This document shows, piece by piece, positions 36,059 through 45,772 of a DNA stretch of 64,000 bases (its first letter is position 1; every line of letters begins with the position of its first letter). A program made the translations under genes and the position numbers. A model generated the notes under the pieces. The model saw nothing but the letters and a program-made list of their open reading frames with translations, did not search any database and was not told the origin of the DNA. Origin of the DNA: Mesorhizobium liriopis (GTDB lineage Bacteria; Pseudomonadota; Alphaproteobacteria; Rhizobiales; Rhizobiaceae); assembly GCF_024053505.1 (NCBI RefSeq), contig NZ_JAMXQS010000003.1, forward strand, positions 62,001-126,000. The letters are read 5' to 3'.

Positions 36059-38002
36059 ATGGATCTCGAACTCGCCCGCCTCGTCAAACGCGCGGTCCCG
36101 CTCTGGATCGTGCTGGGCTCGGCCCTTCTGGTGCTGACGCTTGCGCTGCTGCTTTATCTCGGCGCGGAGTTCTTCGTGGCGCTGACGCTCGCGATGCTCT
36201 TGAGCTTCATCCTCGCGCCCGTGGTGCGGTTTCTGGAAAAGCTCAAGCTGCCGCGCGGCGTCGCCGTGGCGTTGACGGTCGCAAGCGCGTTCGGGGCGAT
36301 CGCGCTTTTGTTCTTCATCATCGGTAGCCAGCTCGCCGCCCTCGCGACCGACCTGCCGCGCTACCAGACCACGATCAAGGAAAAGGTGGAAGGTCTGTCG
36401 AGCCGCGAGGGGCCTGGTGGCTCCATTACCCGCGCGGTCGAGGTGTTCACGCGTTTCGCGTCCGAAATCTCTCCCGGTGAGGCGGAGGACGCCGCCGATG
36501 GCTCCCCTGCCGCGACCAACGCCGCGCCGCGCCCGATGCCGGTGGTGGTTCAGGAAGATCACAGCGTACTCGGCACGCTCGGCGTCGTGGTGTCGCCACT
36601 GCTTCACCCTTTGGCGACCACGGTTCTGGTCTTGGTCTTCGTCCTGTTCGTGCTGTCCGCGCGGGAGGACTTGCGCAACCGTATGATCCGCCTGATGGGC
36701 ACGGACGACATCCAGCACACCACCGCTCTTATCGACGATGCCGCGCGGCGCTTGAGCCGGCTCTATCTGATGCAGCTGGCACTCAACATGGCCTACGGCG
36801 TGGTGGTCGCCATCGCGCTTTGGCTGATCGGCGTGCCGAGCGCGCCGCTCTGGGGGATTCTGGCGGGTATCACGCGGTTCATTCCTTATGTGGGCGCGTT
36901 CCTCGGCGCGATCCCACCGCTGGCTCTGGCCTTTGCGATCGATCCGGGCTGGTCGATGCTGATCATGGTCTTGCTGCTGTTTCTGATCATCGAGCCCATC
37001 GTGGGTCATGTGATCGAGCCGCTTGTGTTCGGCCATTCGACTGGCCTGTCGCCGGTCGCGGTGGTGGTGGCGGCCGCCGTATGGACGCTGCTTTGGGGGC
37101 CGATCGGGCTCGTTCTTTCGACGCCGCTCACCGTTTGCCTCGTGGTGATCGGGCGGCATGTGGCCAAGCTTGAATTCATCGAGGTGATGCTGGGCGACAG
37201 TCCGGCCCTGTCGCCAGCGCAGATCTTCTACCAACGCATGCTTGCGGGCGACCCGTCGGAGGCGGTCGCCAAGGCGCGCGATTTCCTGCGCGAACGCTCG
37301 CTCGCCACCTACTATGACGAGATCGCCCTCGAGGCGATCCGGCTTGCGCATGAAGATGTCGCACGCGGCCGTCTCTCGCCCGAGCGGCAGGAGGTCATGC
37401 GACGCTCGACCGGCGAACTGGTTGCCACACTCGAACATATCGTAGGTGACCCGCGTCCCAAGGGCGGACAGGTTGGTTCGGAAGCAGCGGCCGCCGTGCG
37501 CGCGGTCGGGCCCGACACCGAAGCGGCGATGCGCCTGCTTTCCACGAGCGACCTTCGGCCCGACTGGCGCACCGGACGCGGCGTGCTCTGCCTCGCCAAA
37601 CCGAACAGCCTGGACGAGATTGTGGCCCATATGCTGGTGCAGGTGCTGAACAAGCACGGATTACCCGCCCAGTATGTGGCGCTGTCGACATCGGGCAAAT
37701 GCGAGGCCTCCACGGCCGAGCGCGCCGGCGACGTGCAGATGGTGTGCCTGTCCTATATGGAGCCGCTCAGCACCCTTCACCTGCGGCACGCGGTTCGGCT
37801 GACGCGCCGCTATTTCGACCATGTGAAAGTATGGATCGGCATCTGGCGCGAGCGCGATCGCGGAATGGCAAGGACGCTGGGCCGTGCCGCACGCGCAGAT
37901 GGCGTTGCGCCGACGATCGGGATGGTGCTGGCAGCTGCGATGGCCGCAGCGACGGAGCAGGAGGTGAAAGAGGTCGTGGGTTTACGGGTAGCGGCTGAGT
38001 GA
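36059..38002 (+). CDS. AI-2E/PerM-family membrane protein with long cytoplasmic C-terminal domain
   Basis: 647 residues, against about 350-380 for usual AI-2E/PerM family members. The first ~365 residues have the typical eight-helix layout with the family stretch LWGILAGITRFIPYVGAFLG and EPIVGHVIEPLVFGHSTGLS. The remaining ~280 residues are soluble. They start with a helical segment (SPAQIFYQRMLAGDPSEAV) and contain a Rossmann-like alternating region (GVLCLAKPNSLDEIVAHML, VQMVCLSYMEP) reminiscent of B12-binding-type folds but without a DxHxxG cobalamin motif. The transported substrate is unknown. Coupling to the sensor kinase upstream is tight (3 nt). Confidence 0.82.
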   Translation: MDLELARLVKRAVPLWIVLGSALLVLTLALLLYLGAEFFVALTLAMLLSFILAPVVRFLEKLKLPRGVAVALTVASAFGAIALLFFIIGSQLAALATDLPRYQTTIKEKVEGLSSREGPGGSITRAVEVFTRFASEISPGEAEDAADGSPAATNAAPRPMPVVVQEDHSVLGTLGVVVSPLLHPLATTVLVLVFVLFVLSAREDLRNRMIRLMGTDDIQHTTALIDDAARRLSRLYLMQLALNMAYGVVVAIALWLIGVPSAPLWGILAGITRFIPYVGAFLGAIPPLALAFAIDPGWSMLIMVLLLFLIIEPIVGHVIEPLVFGHSTGLSPVAVVVAAAVWTLLWGPIGLVLSTPLTVCLVVIGRHVAKLEFIEVMLGDSPALSPAQIFYQRMLAGDPSEAVAKARDFLRERSLATYYDEIALEAIRLAHEDVARGRLSPERQEVMRRSTGELVATLEHIVGDPRPKGGQVGSEAAAAVRAVGPDTEAAMRLLSTSDLRPDWRTGRGVLCLAKPNSLDEIVAHMLVQVLNKHGLPAQYVALSTSGKCEASTAERAGDVQMVCLSYMEPLSTLHLRHAVRLTRRYFDHVKVWIGIWRERDRGMARTLGRAARADGVAPTIGMVLAAAMAAATEQEVKEVVGLRVAAE

Positions 38003-38309
38003 TCCTGCCCCAGAGTATGGCATCCAGTGTCATCACTGGAATGAGCGTCCGAGCGCTCGCGAGCGTTCAGGGGTTGAGGAGATAACTCGCACGCGCCACC
38101 CTTGGCCATGAGGATAAGGCAAACCTCATCCTCAAGCTTCGAGTCGGAGCTTAGCCCTCATTACACGGATGAACGGCAGCGCTCATGTCTTTCTCCTCCA
38201 TATCGAGAGGGGACGAGGTGGTGAAGACGCATGCGCCACCTCGACGCTGCAAGCACGCGTTGTCACTTCGATGGCCTGCGACCCTGTTCAAGCCGGTCCG
38301 CCGATCGCG
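38003..38309. other. 307-bp convergent intergenic region
   Basis: Lies between the ends of the membrane-protein gene (+) and the response-regulator gene (-). It contains a 7-bp hairpin with a 12-nt loop at 38109-38134 (TGAGGAT / ATCCTCA) and a second short hairpin at 38,136-38,150, neither with a strong T-run. These may terminate transcription weakly from both sides. No gene is supported. Confidence 0.4.
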
Positions 38310-38687
38310 TTATGCCGCAGTCCCTGCATTTGGCACCTTGGCCTCGATCTGGGTCAAGAGTTTTGCGAAATCGACTGGCTTGGGATGGTAGTCGTCGCAG
38401 CCTGCTGCGAGCGTCTTTTCCTTGTCGCCAGCCATGGCATGCGCCGTCAGCGCGATGATCGGCGTACGGGCAGTCTCCGGTGTGGACTTGATGATCTTGG
38501 CAGCAGACCAGCCGTCGAGCACGGGCAGGTTCATGTCGAGCAGGATGATGTCGGGCAGTTCGGCGCGGGCCTTGTCGACGGCCTGTTGACCGTCGGTTGC
38601 GACCACCACGTCATAACCGCGCCGCTTGAGGCGGCGCGACAGGAAATCCCAGATTTCTTCGTGATCCTCGACGAGCAGGATACGCAT
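38310..38687 (-). CDS. Single-domain response regulator (CheY-like)
   Basis: 125-residue stand-alone receiver domain. The acidic pocket is in LLVEDHEE, the phospho-acceptor Asp is in IILLDMNLPVLDGW (about residue 51), Thr is in ALTAHAM and Lys in HPKPVDF. There is no output domain, so it acts by protein interaction or as a phosphorelay shuttle. It is convergent with the hybrid-kinase/AI-2E operon, a possible partner. DivK-like regulators are the closest functional class, but this context is not that of divK-pleD. Confidence 0.86.
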   Translation of the reverse strand: MRILLVEDHEEIWDFLSRRLKRRGYDVVVATDGQQAVDKARAELPDIILLDMNLPVLDGWSAAKIIKSTPETARTPIIALTAHAMAGDKEKTLAAGCDDYHPKPVDFAKLLTQIEAKVPNAGTAA

Positions 38688-38745
38688 GGTCGCATGTCCG
38701 ATTGCATAGTGATCCGCTCCAACGCGCGAGGGCGGGTTTTGCTCC

Positions 38746-39693
38746 TTAAGCTTGCCCGGCTCTCGTCAGCGCTTCGAGGTCCTCGGCATCGAGCTTCAGC
38801 TGGGCGCCGCGCGTCAGGCTTTGCAACTGCTCCACCGAAGTTGCCGAGGCGATGGGCGCTGCGACGCCCGGCTGGGCGGCAACCCAGGCGAGCGCGATTT
38901 CGGCATGCTTCGCGCCGGTCTTCTCCGCCACCTGATCGAGAGTAGCCAGAATGCGTTGGCCTTTGCTATCGAGATATTTCTTGATACCACCGCCGCGCTG
39001 GCTTTTGCCGAGGTCGGCTTCCGAACGGTACTTGCCCGACAGAAAGCCCGAAGCGAGCGAATAGTAGGAGATCAGGCTCAGGCCCTCGCGCACCACGAGG
39101 TCCTGAACGGCACCTTCATAGGCATCGCGGTCGTAGAGGTTGAACTCGTTCTGCAGCGTCTGGTAGCGCGGCAGACCTTTTTCATCGGAAAGCTTCAGAG
39201 CTTCCGACAAAAGCTTTTCGTCGTAGTTCGATGCGCCGACAAAGCGCACTTTACCGGCATCGATCAGCTTCTGGTAAGCACCGAGCGTTTCCTCCTGCTG
39301 CACCCGATCGTCAGGCCAATGGCTCTGGTAGAGGTCGATGTAATCGGTCTGGAGGCGCGAGAGCGAGTCTTCCACGGCCTGCGCGATCCATTTGGCCGAC
39401 AGGTCCTTGTGCCCCTGCCCCATGTCGGACCCGACCTTGGTGAAGATATGAACCTTGTCACGGTTGCCGCGCGCTTTTACCCAGCGGCCGATGATCTTCT
39501 CGCTCTCGCTGTCATTGCCCGGCACCCAACGGGAATAAACGTCGGCCGTGTCGATGGCCGTGAAGCCCTGATCGACCAGCGCGTCCAGAACAGCGAACGA
39601 AGTCGCCTCGTCGGCTGTCCAGCCCATCACATTGGTGCCGAGAACCAGCGGCGCGATTTCGATGTCGGTTCCGCCCAGTCTGCGCTTTTCCAT
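38746..39693 (-). CDS. Aldo/keto reductase
   Basis: 315 residues from the ATG at 39693 (MEKRRLGGTDIEIAPLVLG). TIM-barrel AKR with the catalytic tetrad region (DTADVYSRWVPG, Asp and Tyr; FTKVG, Lys; YQSHWPD, His) and a C-terminal NADP-binding segment (IASATSVEQLQSL). It belongs to the AKR11/12-like or Tas-type subgroup of general NADPH-dependent carbonyl reductases. The physiological substrate is not predictable. It diverges from the inositol monophosphatase gene with a 125-bp shared promoter region. Confidence 0.87.
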   Translation of the reverse strand: MEKRRLGGTDIEIAPLVLGTNVMGWTADEATSFAVLDALVDQGFTAIDTADVYSRWVPGNDSESEKIIGRWVKARGNRDKVHIFTKVGSDMGQGHKDLSAKWIAQAVEDSLSRLQTDYIDLYQSHWPDDRVQQEETLGAYQKLIDAGKVRFVGASNYDEKLLSEALKLSDEKGLPRYQTLQNEFNLYDRDAYEGAVQDLVVREGLSLISYYSLASGFLSGKYRSEADLGKSQRGGGIKKYLDSKGQRILATLDQVAEKTGAKHAEIALAWVAAQPGVAAPIASATSVEQLQSLTRGAQLKLDAEDLEALTRAGQA

Positions 39694-39818
39694 GCGTGAT
39701 GCTCCTTTGATGTGCGTCTTCAACATAGGCGAGCCGGGTGCGATGAACAGTTCCGGCTTGCCAGTCTTCCGCTTCGCATGGCATCGGACGGCATTTCCTG
39801 TCCCATGCGAGCCCTCTC

Positions 39819-40622
39819 ATGACCTCACCCATCGAACAGCGCCGCGAGGCCGCCATCCGCATCGCGCATGAGGCGGGCGAGCTGGGGCTCAAGCATTTCC
39901 GCGAAATCGAGACCTTGACCATCGAGAAGAAGGGTCACCAGGATCTCGTGTCCAATGCCGACCGCGAGCTGGAAATCCTCGTGCGCGAGCGCTTGGCCGA
40001 AGCCTTTCCCGAAGATGGGATCACCGGTGAGGAGCATGCCGACAGGCCGGGCACGTCGGGCTTCACCTGGGCCATCGACCCGATCGACGGCACAGCCAAT
40101 TTCGTGCGTGGCATTCCGGCATGGTGCGTGTCGATCGCCTGCGCGGACGCCCAGGGCGTCGTGGTCGGCGTGATCCGTGAGCCATCGAGCGGCGAGACAT
40201 TTGCCGCGAGCCGTGGCGGCGGCGCAAGCGTGAACGGCCGTCCGATGAAGGTTGCCGACGTATCCTCACTCGGCGAAGGCACGGTCGGCGTGGGCTTTTC
40301 CAACCGCTCGGAAGCCAAGAAGACGCTCAAGCTCATAGGCGACATCATCGGCGAAGGCGGCTTCTTCTTCCGCAACGCCTCGGGCGCGCTGATGCTCGCT
40401 TACGTCGCCGCAGGCCGACTCATCGGCTATGTCGAGGAGCACATGAATTCATGGGACTGCCTCGCGGCCTTTCTGATGATCGAGGAAGCGGGTGGCACGA
40501 TCCTGCGCCCGGATCCAGATACCATGATCAAAAGCGGCTGCATGGCGATCTGCGGCGGGCCGAAGCTTTATCCGCGCCTCGAACAGCTCGCGCAGGACGC
40601 GTTCGGACATATCGCGCGCTGA
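39819..40622 (+). CDS. Inositol monophosphatase-family protein
   Basis: 267-residue Mg2+-dependent phosphatase. The metal sites are visible as GEEHA (Glu), WAIDPIDGTANF (Asp-Pro-Ile-Asp-Gly-Thr) and SWDCLAAFLMIEEAGG (Asp). Relatives dephosphorylate inositol 1-phosphate, histidinol phosphate (HisN) or related sugars; length fits all of these. A chromosomal housekeeping role is likely. No partner genes are adjacent. Confidence 0.9.
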   Translation: MTSPIEQRREAAIRIAHEAGELGLKHFREIETLTIEKKGHQDLVSNADRELEILVRERLAEAFPEDGITGEEHADRPGTSGFTWAIDPIDGTANFVRGIPAWCVSIACADAQGVVVGVIREPSSGETFAASRGGGASVNGRPMKVADVSSLGEGTVGVGFSNRSEAKKTLKLIGDIIGEGGFFFRNASGALMLAYVAAGRLIGYVEEHMNSWDCLAAFLMIEEAGGTILRPDPDTMIKSGCMAICGGPKLYPRLEQLAQDAFGHIAR

Positions 40623-40744
40623 CAGATTCCTGTCAGACAGAGTGGATACGAGGGGCAGTCGAAGAGTGGCTTAGGCCAAAGTCGCAATCACCACGGGCAT
40701 TTTGCCTTCTTGCAGGCAAAGGCGTCAGCAAGGACTATTCACCG

Positions 40745-41407
40745 ATGACGACGCCCGAGCCCCTTCATCCCCACGCCATTCGCTGGCACTACAGCGCGGC
40801 CGAAATCTGGGCTGACGGCGTGGTGCATGTGCTGGGGCTGGTTCTGGCCTTCGGCGCGTCGCTCGTTCTTCTGCTCAAGCTCGGCGGCTGGGACCTGCCG
40901 GGGCTCGAGATCGCGGCGGTGGGAACCTATCTCGCTACGCTCCTTGCCTCTCTCGGCATTTCGGCGGTCTACAATCTCTGGCCGGTGAGCCGTGCCAAAT
41001 GGATCCTGCGCCGCTTCGACCATTCGGCAATCTTTCTGTTGATCGCCGGCACCTACTCGCCCTTCATGGCGCGGCTCGAAATGTGGTGGATGCTCGGCTT
41101 CGTCTGGCTCGCGGCGGGTCTCGGCGTGGCCTTCAAGCTTTCCGCGCCCGGCCGCTTTCCCCGGCTGTCGGTCCTGTTCTATCTGGCGCTCGGCTGGACG
41201 GGCGTTTTCGCCTACCAGACGCTCGGTGCCGAGTTGCCCGCGCTGGTCTTATGGCTGATCCTGGGTGGCGGGCTTGCTTATTCGTTCGGTGTGGTGTTCC
41301 ACATCGCCGACCGCATGCGCTTTCACAATGCGGTCTGGCACGGTTTCGTGCTCGCAGGCGCAGGGCTGCATTTCGGCGCGGTGTTCGCACTGGCTATGGC
41401 GGCCTGA
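40745..41407 (+). CDS. Hemolysin III / PAQR-family membrane protein
   Basis: 220 residues from the ATG at 40745; the longer frame runs into the previous gene and is rejected. Seven predicted transmembrane helices with the family motifs EIWADGVVHVLGLVLA, FDHSAIFLLIAGTYSPF (Asp-His-Ser) and the C-terminal WHGFVLAGAGLHF. The conserved His and Asp residues form a putative metal site, as in PAQR receptors. Despite the name, haemolytic function is not established for most members. Confidence 0.88.
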   Translation: MTTPEPLHPHAIRWHYSAAEIWADGVVHVLGLVLAFGASLVLLLKLGGWDLPGLEIAAVGTYLATLLASLGISAVYNLWPVSRAKWILRRFDHSAIFLLIAGTYSPFMARLEMWWMLGFVWLAAGLGVAFKLSAPGRFPRLSVLFYLALGWTGVFAYQTLGAELPALVLWLILGGGLAYSFGVVFHIADRMRFHNAVWHGFVLAGAGLHFGAVFALAMAA

Positions 41408-41485
41408 TCCTGTAGCATCGCATGAGACCGTAAGCAGCCGTCGGCTTCAAAACGCGGCGCTTGGAAAACAGGAGAGGAAATACCC

Positions 41486-42616
41486 ATGAAGACGCTTCTG
41501 AGCACGGCCGTGCTCGCCGCGATGCTGACCGGCACGCCGGCGCTTATCACGTCCGCATTGGCCGACGACATCTCGTTCGCGGTGGCAGGCCCGATGACCG
41601 GCCAGCTCGCCAATATCGGCGACCAGTTCAAGCAGGGCGCGCAGGCCGCGGCCGACGCCATCAACGCCAAGGGCGGCGTGATGGGCAAATCAATCAAGCT
41701 CGTGATGGAAGACGATGTCTGCGATCCCAAGCAGGCCGTGTCCATCGCCAACCGCATCGTCGGCGAAGGCATCATGTTCATCGATGGCCATGCCTGCTCG
41801 GGTGCGAGCATCCCGGCCGCCGCCGTTTATGCCGAATCCGGCGCGCTGATGATGACGCCCGCTTCGTCCAACCCGCTTCTCACCGACGATGCCGCCAAGA
41901 AGGGCTGGCCCACCATCATGCGCCTTTACGTGCGCGACGACGGTCAGGGCGCTTTCGTCGGCCCATGGATCGCTGAAAAGTACAAGGGCAAGAATGTCGT
42001 GATCCTGCACGACAAGTCGGCCTACGGACAGGGTCTGGCCGATGCGGTGAAGGCCAAGATGAACGAGGCCGGCCTGACCGAAGTGCTCTATGAAGGCCTG
42101 AATGCGGGCGAGAAGGACTATTCGGCACTCGTCACCAAGCTGAAAGGCTTGAAGGCCGATTTCGTGTTCTTCGGCGGCTACCATCCGGAAGCCGGCTTGA
42201 TCCTGCGTCAGGCGGCCGAGCAGAACTTCAAGCCGCAGCTGATGATGGGCGACTCCATCGCCTCGCCCGAGTTCTGGGCGGTCGCAGGTCCCGCCGGTGA
42301 AGGCGTGATGTTCACCTTCCCTGCCGACCCGCAGAGCCGCCCGCAGGCCAAGGAAGCGGTCGAGACGATCAAGGCCAAGGGCTTCACGCCCGATGGCTTC
42401 ACGCTGTTCTCCTACGCCGTGATCCAGGCCTTCGCACAGGGCATCGAGCGGGCGCAGTCGGAAGATCCGTCGGCGGTTGCCGCTGCCCTGAAGGATGGCA
42501 AGCCGATCGAAACCGTGATCGGCCCGATCACCTTCGACGAGAAGGGCGACATCGCCAACGCCGCCTACGAGATCAATGTCTGGCACGACGGCAAATATGC
42601 GCCGATGAAGAACTGA
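41486..42616 (+). CDS. Branched-chain amino acid ABC substrate-binding protein (LivJ/LivK family)
   Basis: 376 residues: Sec signal peptide ending near TSALADD (about residue 26), then a periplasmic-binding-protein type 1 fold (SFAVAGPMTGQLANIGDQFK, GHACSGASIPAA, ILHDKSAYGQGLADAV). Related proteins bind Leu/Ile/Val, but also GABA or other amides. No liv permease or ATPase genes flank it, and a terminator follows after 23 bp, so it is monocistronic. It is probably highly expressed and used by a LivHMGF complex encoded elsewhere. A GGAGAGGAAAT ribosome site precedes the ATG. Confidence 0.9.
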   Translation: MKTLLSTAVLAAMLTGTPALITSALADDISFAVAGPMTGQLANIGDQFKQGAQAAADAINAKGGVMGKSIKLVMEDDVCDPKQAVSIANRIVGEGIMFIDGHACSGASIPAAAVYAESGALMMTPASSNPLLTDDAAKKGWPTIMRLYVRDDGQGAFVGPWIAEKYKGKNVVILHDKSAYGQGLADAVKAKMNEAGLTEVLYEGLNAGEKDYSALVTKLKGLKADFVFFGGYHPEAGLILRQAAEQNFKPQLMMGDSIASPEFWAVAGPAGEGVMFTFPADPQSRPQAKEAVETIKAKGFTPDGFTLFSYAVIQAFAQGIERAQSEDPSAVAAALKDGKPIETVIGPITFDEKGDIANAAYEINVWHDGKYAPMKN

Positions 42617-42639
42617 GTTTCATCAAAGATCGGATCGAG

Positions 42640-42672
42640 CGGGCGGGGTTCGGATGAGCCTCGCCCGTTTTG
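42640..42672 (+). terminator. Rho-independent terminator after the LivJ-type gene
   Basis: 9-bp GC-rich stem (CGGGCGGGG / CCTCGCCCG, one G-T pair), 10-nt loop, then TTTTGC. It ends the monocistronic binding-protein transcript. Confidence 0.75.
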
Positions 42673-42717
42673 CATTTAAGTTGTCTGGCTGAGGGAAATC
42701 TCCGCTTCGCGAAATCG

Positions 42718-42888
42718 TCAGATCATCCCCAGCACTCTCGGCGTCATTCCACTCACGAACAGAAACACCCCGAGCGAAACCGCACAGGTCAACACGACCC
42801 AGCCAGCAAACCACAGCCGCTCGCTCCGCTGAGAGGCGGGCTTGGCCTGATAGGCGAAGCGAAGTTTGGTGGAGCGGTATCGACCCAT
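42718..42888 (-). CDS. Small single-span membrane protein
   Basis: 56 residues from the ATG at 42888. A basic N-terminal part (MGRYRSTKLRFAYQAK) is followed by one hydrophobic helix (WFAGWVVLTCAVSLGVFLFV) and a short tail. Small proteins of this layout are frequent unnamed genes in Rhizobiales. It is convergent with the LivJ-type gene. Its start lies 76 bp downstream of the end of ugpC on the same strand. No motif gives function. Confidence 0.5.
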   Translation of the reverse strand: MGRYRSTKLRFAYQAKPASQRSERLWFAGWVVLTCAVSLGVFLFVSGMTPRVLGMI

Positions 42889-42964
42889 GACGCAAGGGAA
42901 CATGGGCTATCACCTATGTCGAGCGGGATCGTGCGGTGCGCTTAAAGCCCGCTGTGTCCGATCG

Positions 42965-44002
42965 CTAAATTTGCACTGAAACGCCCTGCCCTTCGACACG
43001 CTTTCCCTGTGCATCGAAGAAGTGCAGCTTGTCGGCAGGCACGTTGACTGCGACCCGCTCGCCCACTTCGACCTGCGACCGGCCCGGCGCGCGCAGGATG
43101 ACGCGGCCGCCAGGGGTGGTGCCATGCAGAAAGCTTTCGGCGCCGACGGGCTCGACGGCCTCGATCCGGGCTTCGAGCCGCAAGCCGGACGTGGCTGAAG
43201 CGATCACCGCATCCTCGGGACGGAAGCCGAGTGTTTCGGCGCCGGCCGGGGCCGTCACCGATAGATCCGACAGCTTCAAAAGGTTCATCGGCGGCGCGCC
43301 GATGAAGCTCGCAACGAAGGTTGAGGCAGGCTTCTCATAGATGTCGAGCGGACGGCCGGCTTGTTCGACCAAGCCGCCATTCATCACCACGAGGATGTCG
43401 GCCAGCGTCATCGCCTCAAGCTGGTCGTGGGTGACATACACGGACGTGACGCCCAGAGCGCGCTGGAGGCTCTTGATCTCGACGCGCATCTGGCCGCGCA
43501 GCTTGGCGTCGAGGTTGGATAGCGGCTCGTCGAACAGGAACACTTTCGGCTCGCGCACGATGGCGCGGCCCATGGCGACACGCTGGCGCTGGCCGCCCGA
43601 GAGCTGGCGCGGGGTGCGGTCGAGCAGGTGCGACAGTTCGAGCCGCTTCGCCGCCTCATCCACGCGGCGCTTGATCTCGTCCTTGGGCGTGCCACGGTTG
43701 CGCAAGCCATAGGCCATGTTGTCGAAAACGTTCATGTGTGGGTAGAGCGCGTAGTTCTGGAACACCATCGCGATGTCGCGCTCGGTGGGACCGATCGCGT
43801 TCACCACCTGCCCGTCGAAGCGCACCTCGCCTGCCGTGATCTCTTCGAGACCTGCGATCATGCGCAGAAGCGTGGACTTGCCGCAGCCTGAGGGGCCGAC
43901 CAGCACGCAGAGTTCCTTGTCGGGAATGGCGATGGAAACGCCCTTCACGGCTTCCGTCGAGCCGTAGCTCTTGCGGACGTCCTTCAGTTCAACCGAAGCC
44001 AA
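42965..44002 (-). CDS. ugpC: sn-Glycerol-3-phosphate ABC transporter ATP-binding protein UgpC
   Basis: 345-residue ATPase of the MalK/UgpC type. Walker [10 protein letters not shown], signature [15 protein letters not shown], Walker [13 protein letters not shown], switch His in VTHDQLEAM, then a C-terminal TOBE/OB regulatory domain (about 240-345). Translation starts with TTG immediately after the TAA of ugpE. The gene order ugpB-A-E-C is the standard one. It energises glycerol-3-phosphate (and glycerophosphodiester) import. Confidence 0.92.
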   Translation of the reverse strand: MASVELKDVRKSYGSTEAVKGVSIAIPDKELCVLVGPSGCGKSTLLRMIAGLEEITAGEVRFDGQVVNAIGPTERDIAMVFQNYALYPHMNVFDNMAYGLRNRGTPKDEIKRRVDEAAKRLELSHLLDRTPRQLSGGQRQRVAMGRAIVREPKVFLFDEPLSNLDAKLRGQMRVEIKSLQRALGVTSVYVTHDQLEAMTLADILVVMNGGLVEQAGRPLDIYEKPASTFVASFIGAPPMNLLKLSDLSVTAPAGAETLGFRPEDAVIASATSGLRLEARIEAVEPVGAESFLHGTTPGGRVILRAPGRSQVEVGERVAVNVPADKLHFFDAQGKRVEGQGVSVQI

Positions 44003-44851
44003 TTACTTCTCCGTTTCGACAAGGCCGCGCACGAACCAGCGCTGCATGAGAACCACCACGAGAACGGGCGGCAGGATGGCGAGAACGCAGGTAACCATCA
44101 CCAGATGCCACTGCGTGTCGGCGTCGGCAAACGAGATCATCTTGCGCAGCGCGATGACGATCGTGTTCATGTCCGAGCGGTTGGTGACGAGCAGCGGCCA
44201 GAGATACTGCGTCCAGCCATAGATGAAGAGGATCACGAACAGCGCCGCGATATTGGTGCGCGAGAGCGGCAGGAGGATATCCCTGAAGAACCGCCAGGGA
44301 CCCGCCCCATCGACACGCGCGGCCTCCACCAGCTCGCCGGGAATCGTCATGAAGAACTGGCGGAACAGAAGCGTCGCGGTGGCAGAAGCGATGAGGGGCA
44401 GGATCAGGCCGGTATAAGTATCGATCAGGTTGAGATCGACCATCACCTTGTAGGTCGGCAGGATGCGGACCTCCACGGGCAGCATCAGGGTGATGAAGAT
44501 CAGCCAGAAGAAGACCATCCGGCCGGGAAAGCGGAAGAAGACGATGGCATAGGCCGACAGAAGCGAGATGATGATCTTGCCGATCGCGATGCCGAGCGCC
44601 ACCACCGTCGAGTTGAACAGAAGTGTGCCGACCGCCACGCCGCCGATACGGCCGACACCGCCGAAGAGCGCGGTGGAGTAGTTCGCCCACCCCTGATCGC
44701 CAGGAACGAGCGGCAGCGGCGGACGCAGAATGGTCTGCAGCGAATGCGTCGAGGCGACCAGCACGTAATAGATCGGGAACGCGACGACGAGCACGCCGAG
44801 GATGAGGACGGCGTGAGCGATGAAGGTGCGGATAGGGGACTGGCCGATCAT
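44003..44851 (-). CDS. ugpE: sn-Glycerol-3-phosphate ABC transporter permease UgpE
   Basis: 282-residue permease with six transmembrane helices and the coupling-loop motif EAARVDGAGPWRFFRDILLPLS (EAA motif). N-terminal sequence and length fit UgpE. The ATG at 44851 follows a GAGGAAG ribosome site. It pairs with UgpA in the membrane. Confidence 0.92.
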   Translation of the reverse strand: MIGQSPIRTFIAHAVLILGVLVVAFPIYYVLVASTHSLQTILRPPLPLVPGDQGWANYSTALFGGVGRIGGVAVGTLLFNSTVVALGIAIGKIIISLLSAYAIVFFRFPGRMVFFWLIFITLMLPVEVRILPTYKVMVDLNLIDTYTGLILPLIASATATLLFRQFFMTIPGELVEAARVDGAGPWRFFRDILLPLSRTNIAALFVILFIYGWTQYLWPLLVTNRSDMNTIVIALRKMISFADADTQWHLVMVTCVLAILPPVLVVVLMQRWFVRGLVETEK

Positions 44852-44887
44852 CGCTTCAGCGCTTCCTCGGATACGGACAGGTCACGC

Positions 44888-45772
44888 TCAGCCATAATGC
44901 ACTTTCCGCTCGACATAGCGGAACTGAACCGCCGTCAGCGCGATCACGATCACCATCAGGATCACCGACTGCGCGGCTGAGTCACCCAGCACCAGATTGA
45001 CGAAGCCGTCATTATAAACCTTGTAGACCAACGTTTCCGTGGCCTTGCCCGGCCCGCCGCCGGTGACCGCGTGGATGATGCCGAACGTGTCGAAGAAGGC
45101 ATAGGTCGTGTTGATGACGAGCAGGAAGAAGGTCGTCGGCGCGAGAAGCGGAAAGACGATGGTCCAGAAGCGCTTGGTTTCGCGCGCGCCGTCGATGGCG
45201 GCCGCCTCGATCAGGGATTTCGGGATGGCCTGAAGGCCGGCGACAAAGAAGAGGAAGTTGTAGGAAATCTGCTTCCATGAAGCGGCCGCGACCACCAGCG
45301 CCATCGCTTGATTGCCGTTGAGCAGCGGATCCCATGCAATGCCCAGATTGCGCATCAGCACGGCAAAGGTGCCGATCGAGGGGCTGAACAGGAACAGCCA
45401 CAACATGCCGGCGATCGCCGGCGCCACCGCATAGGGCCAGATCATCAGCGTACGATAGAAGCCTTTGCCCCGGACAACCTTGTCGGCCTGAACCGCAAGC
45501 AGCAAGGCCACGGCCATCGCGACGAAGGCGGTGGCGACGGAGAAGATCACCGTCACCTGCAGCGCGTTGATGTAGTTCGGGTCGGCCAGAACCTTGCGGA
45601 AATTGGCGAGGCCGACGAACTGCGATTTGAGCCCGAACGGATCCTCACGCTGGAGTGACTGCTGGAGCGCCTGGGATGCGGGCCAGTAAAAGAAAATGAG
45701 CGTGATCGCCAGTTGGGGCGCGACCAGCAGATATGGCAGGAGCTTGTTGGGAAAGACGACGCGGGGGGTCAC
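44888..45772 (-). CDS. ugpA: sn-Glycerol-3-phosphate ABC transporter permease UgpA
   Basis: 294-residue permease ([22 protein letters not shown] start typical of UgpA) with six helices and the EAA motif region [17 protein letters not shown]. It lies 106 bp downstream of ugpB, a spacing that often holds an attenuating hairpin after the highly expressed binding-protein gene; I see no clear one here. Confidence 0.92.
   Translation of the reverse strand: MTPRVVFPNKLLPYLLVAPQLAITLIFFYWPASQALQQSLQREDPFGLKSQFVGLANFRKVLADPNYINALQVTVIFSVATAFVAMAVALLLAVQADKVVRGKGFYRTLMIWPYAVAPAIAGMLWLFLFSPSIGTFAVLMRNLGIAWDPLLNGNQAMALVVAAASWKQISYNFLFFVAGLQAIPKSLIEAAAIDGARETKRFWTIVFPLLAPTTFFLLVINTTYAFFDTFGIIHAVTGGGPGKATETLVYKVYNDGFVNLVLGDSAAQSVILMVIVIALTAVQFRYVERKVHYG

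Noticed and set aside
35966-37657. 563-codon minus-strand frame rich in His, Arg and Gln
   Set aside because: Antisense to the AI-2E-family gene; composition is typical of an antisense shadow.
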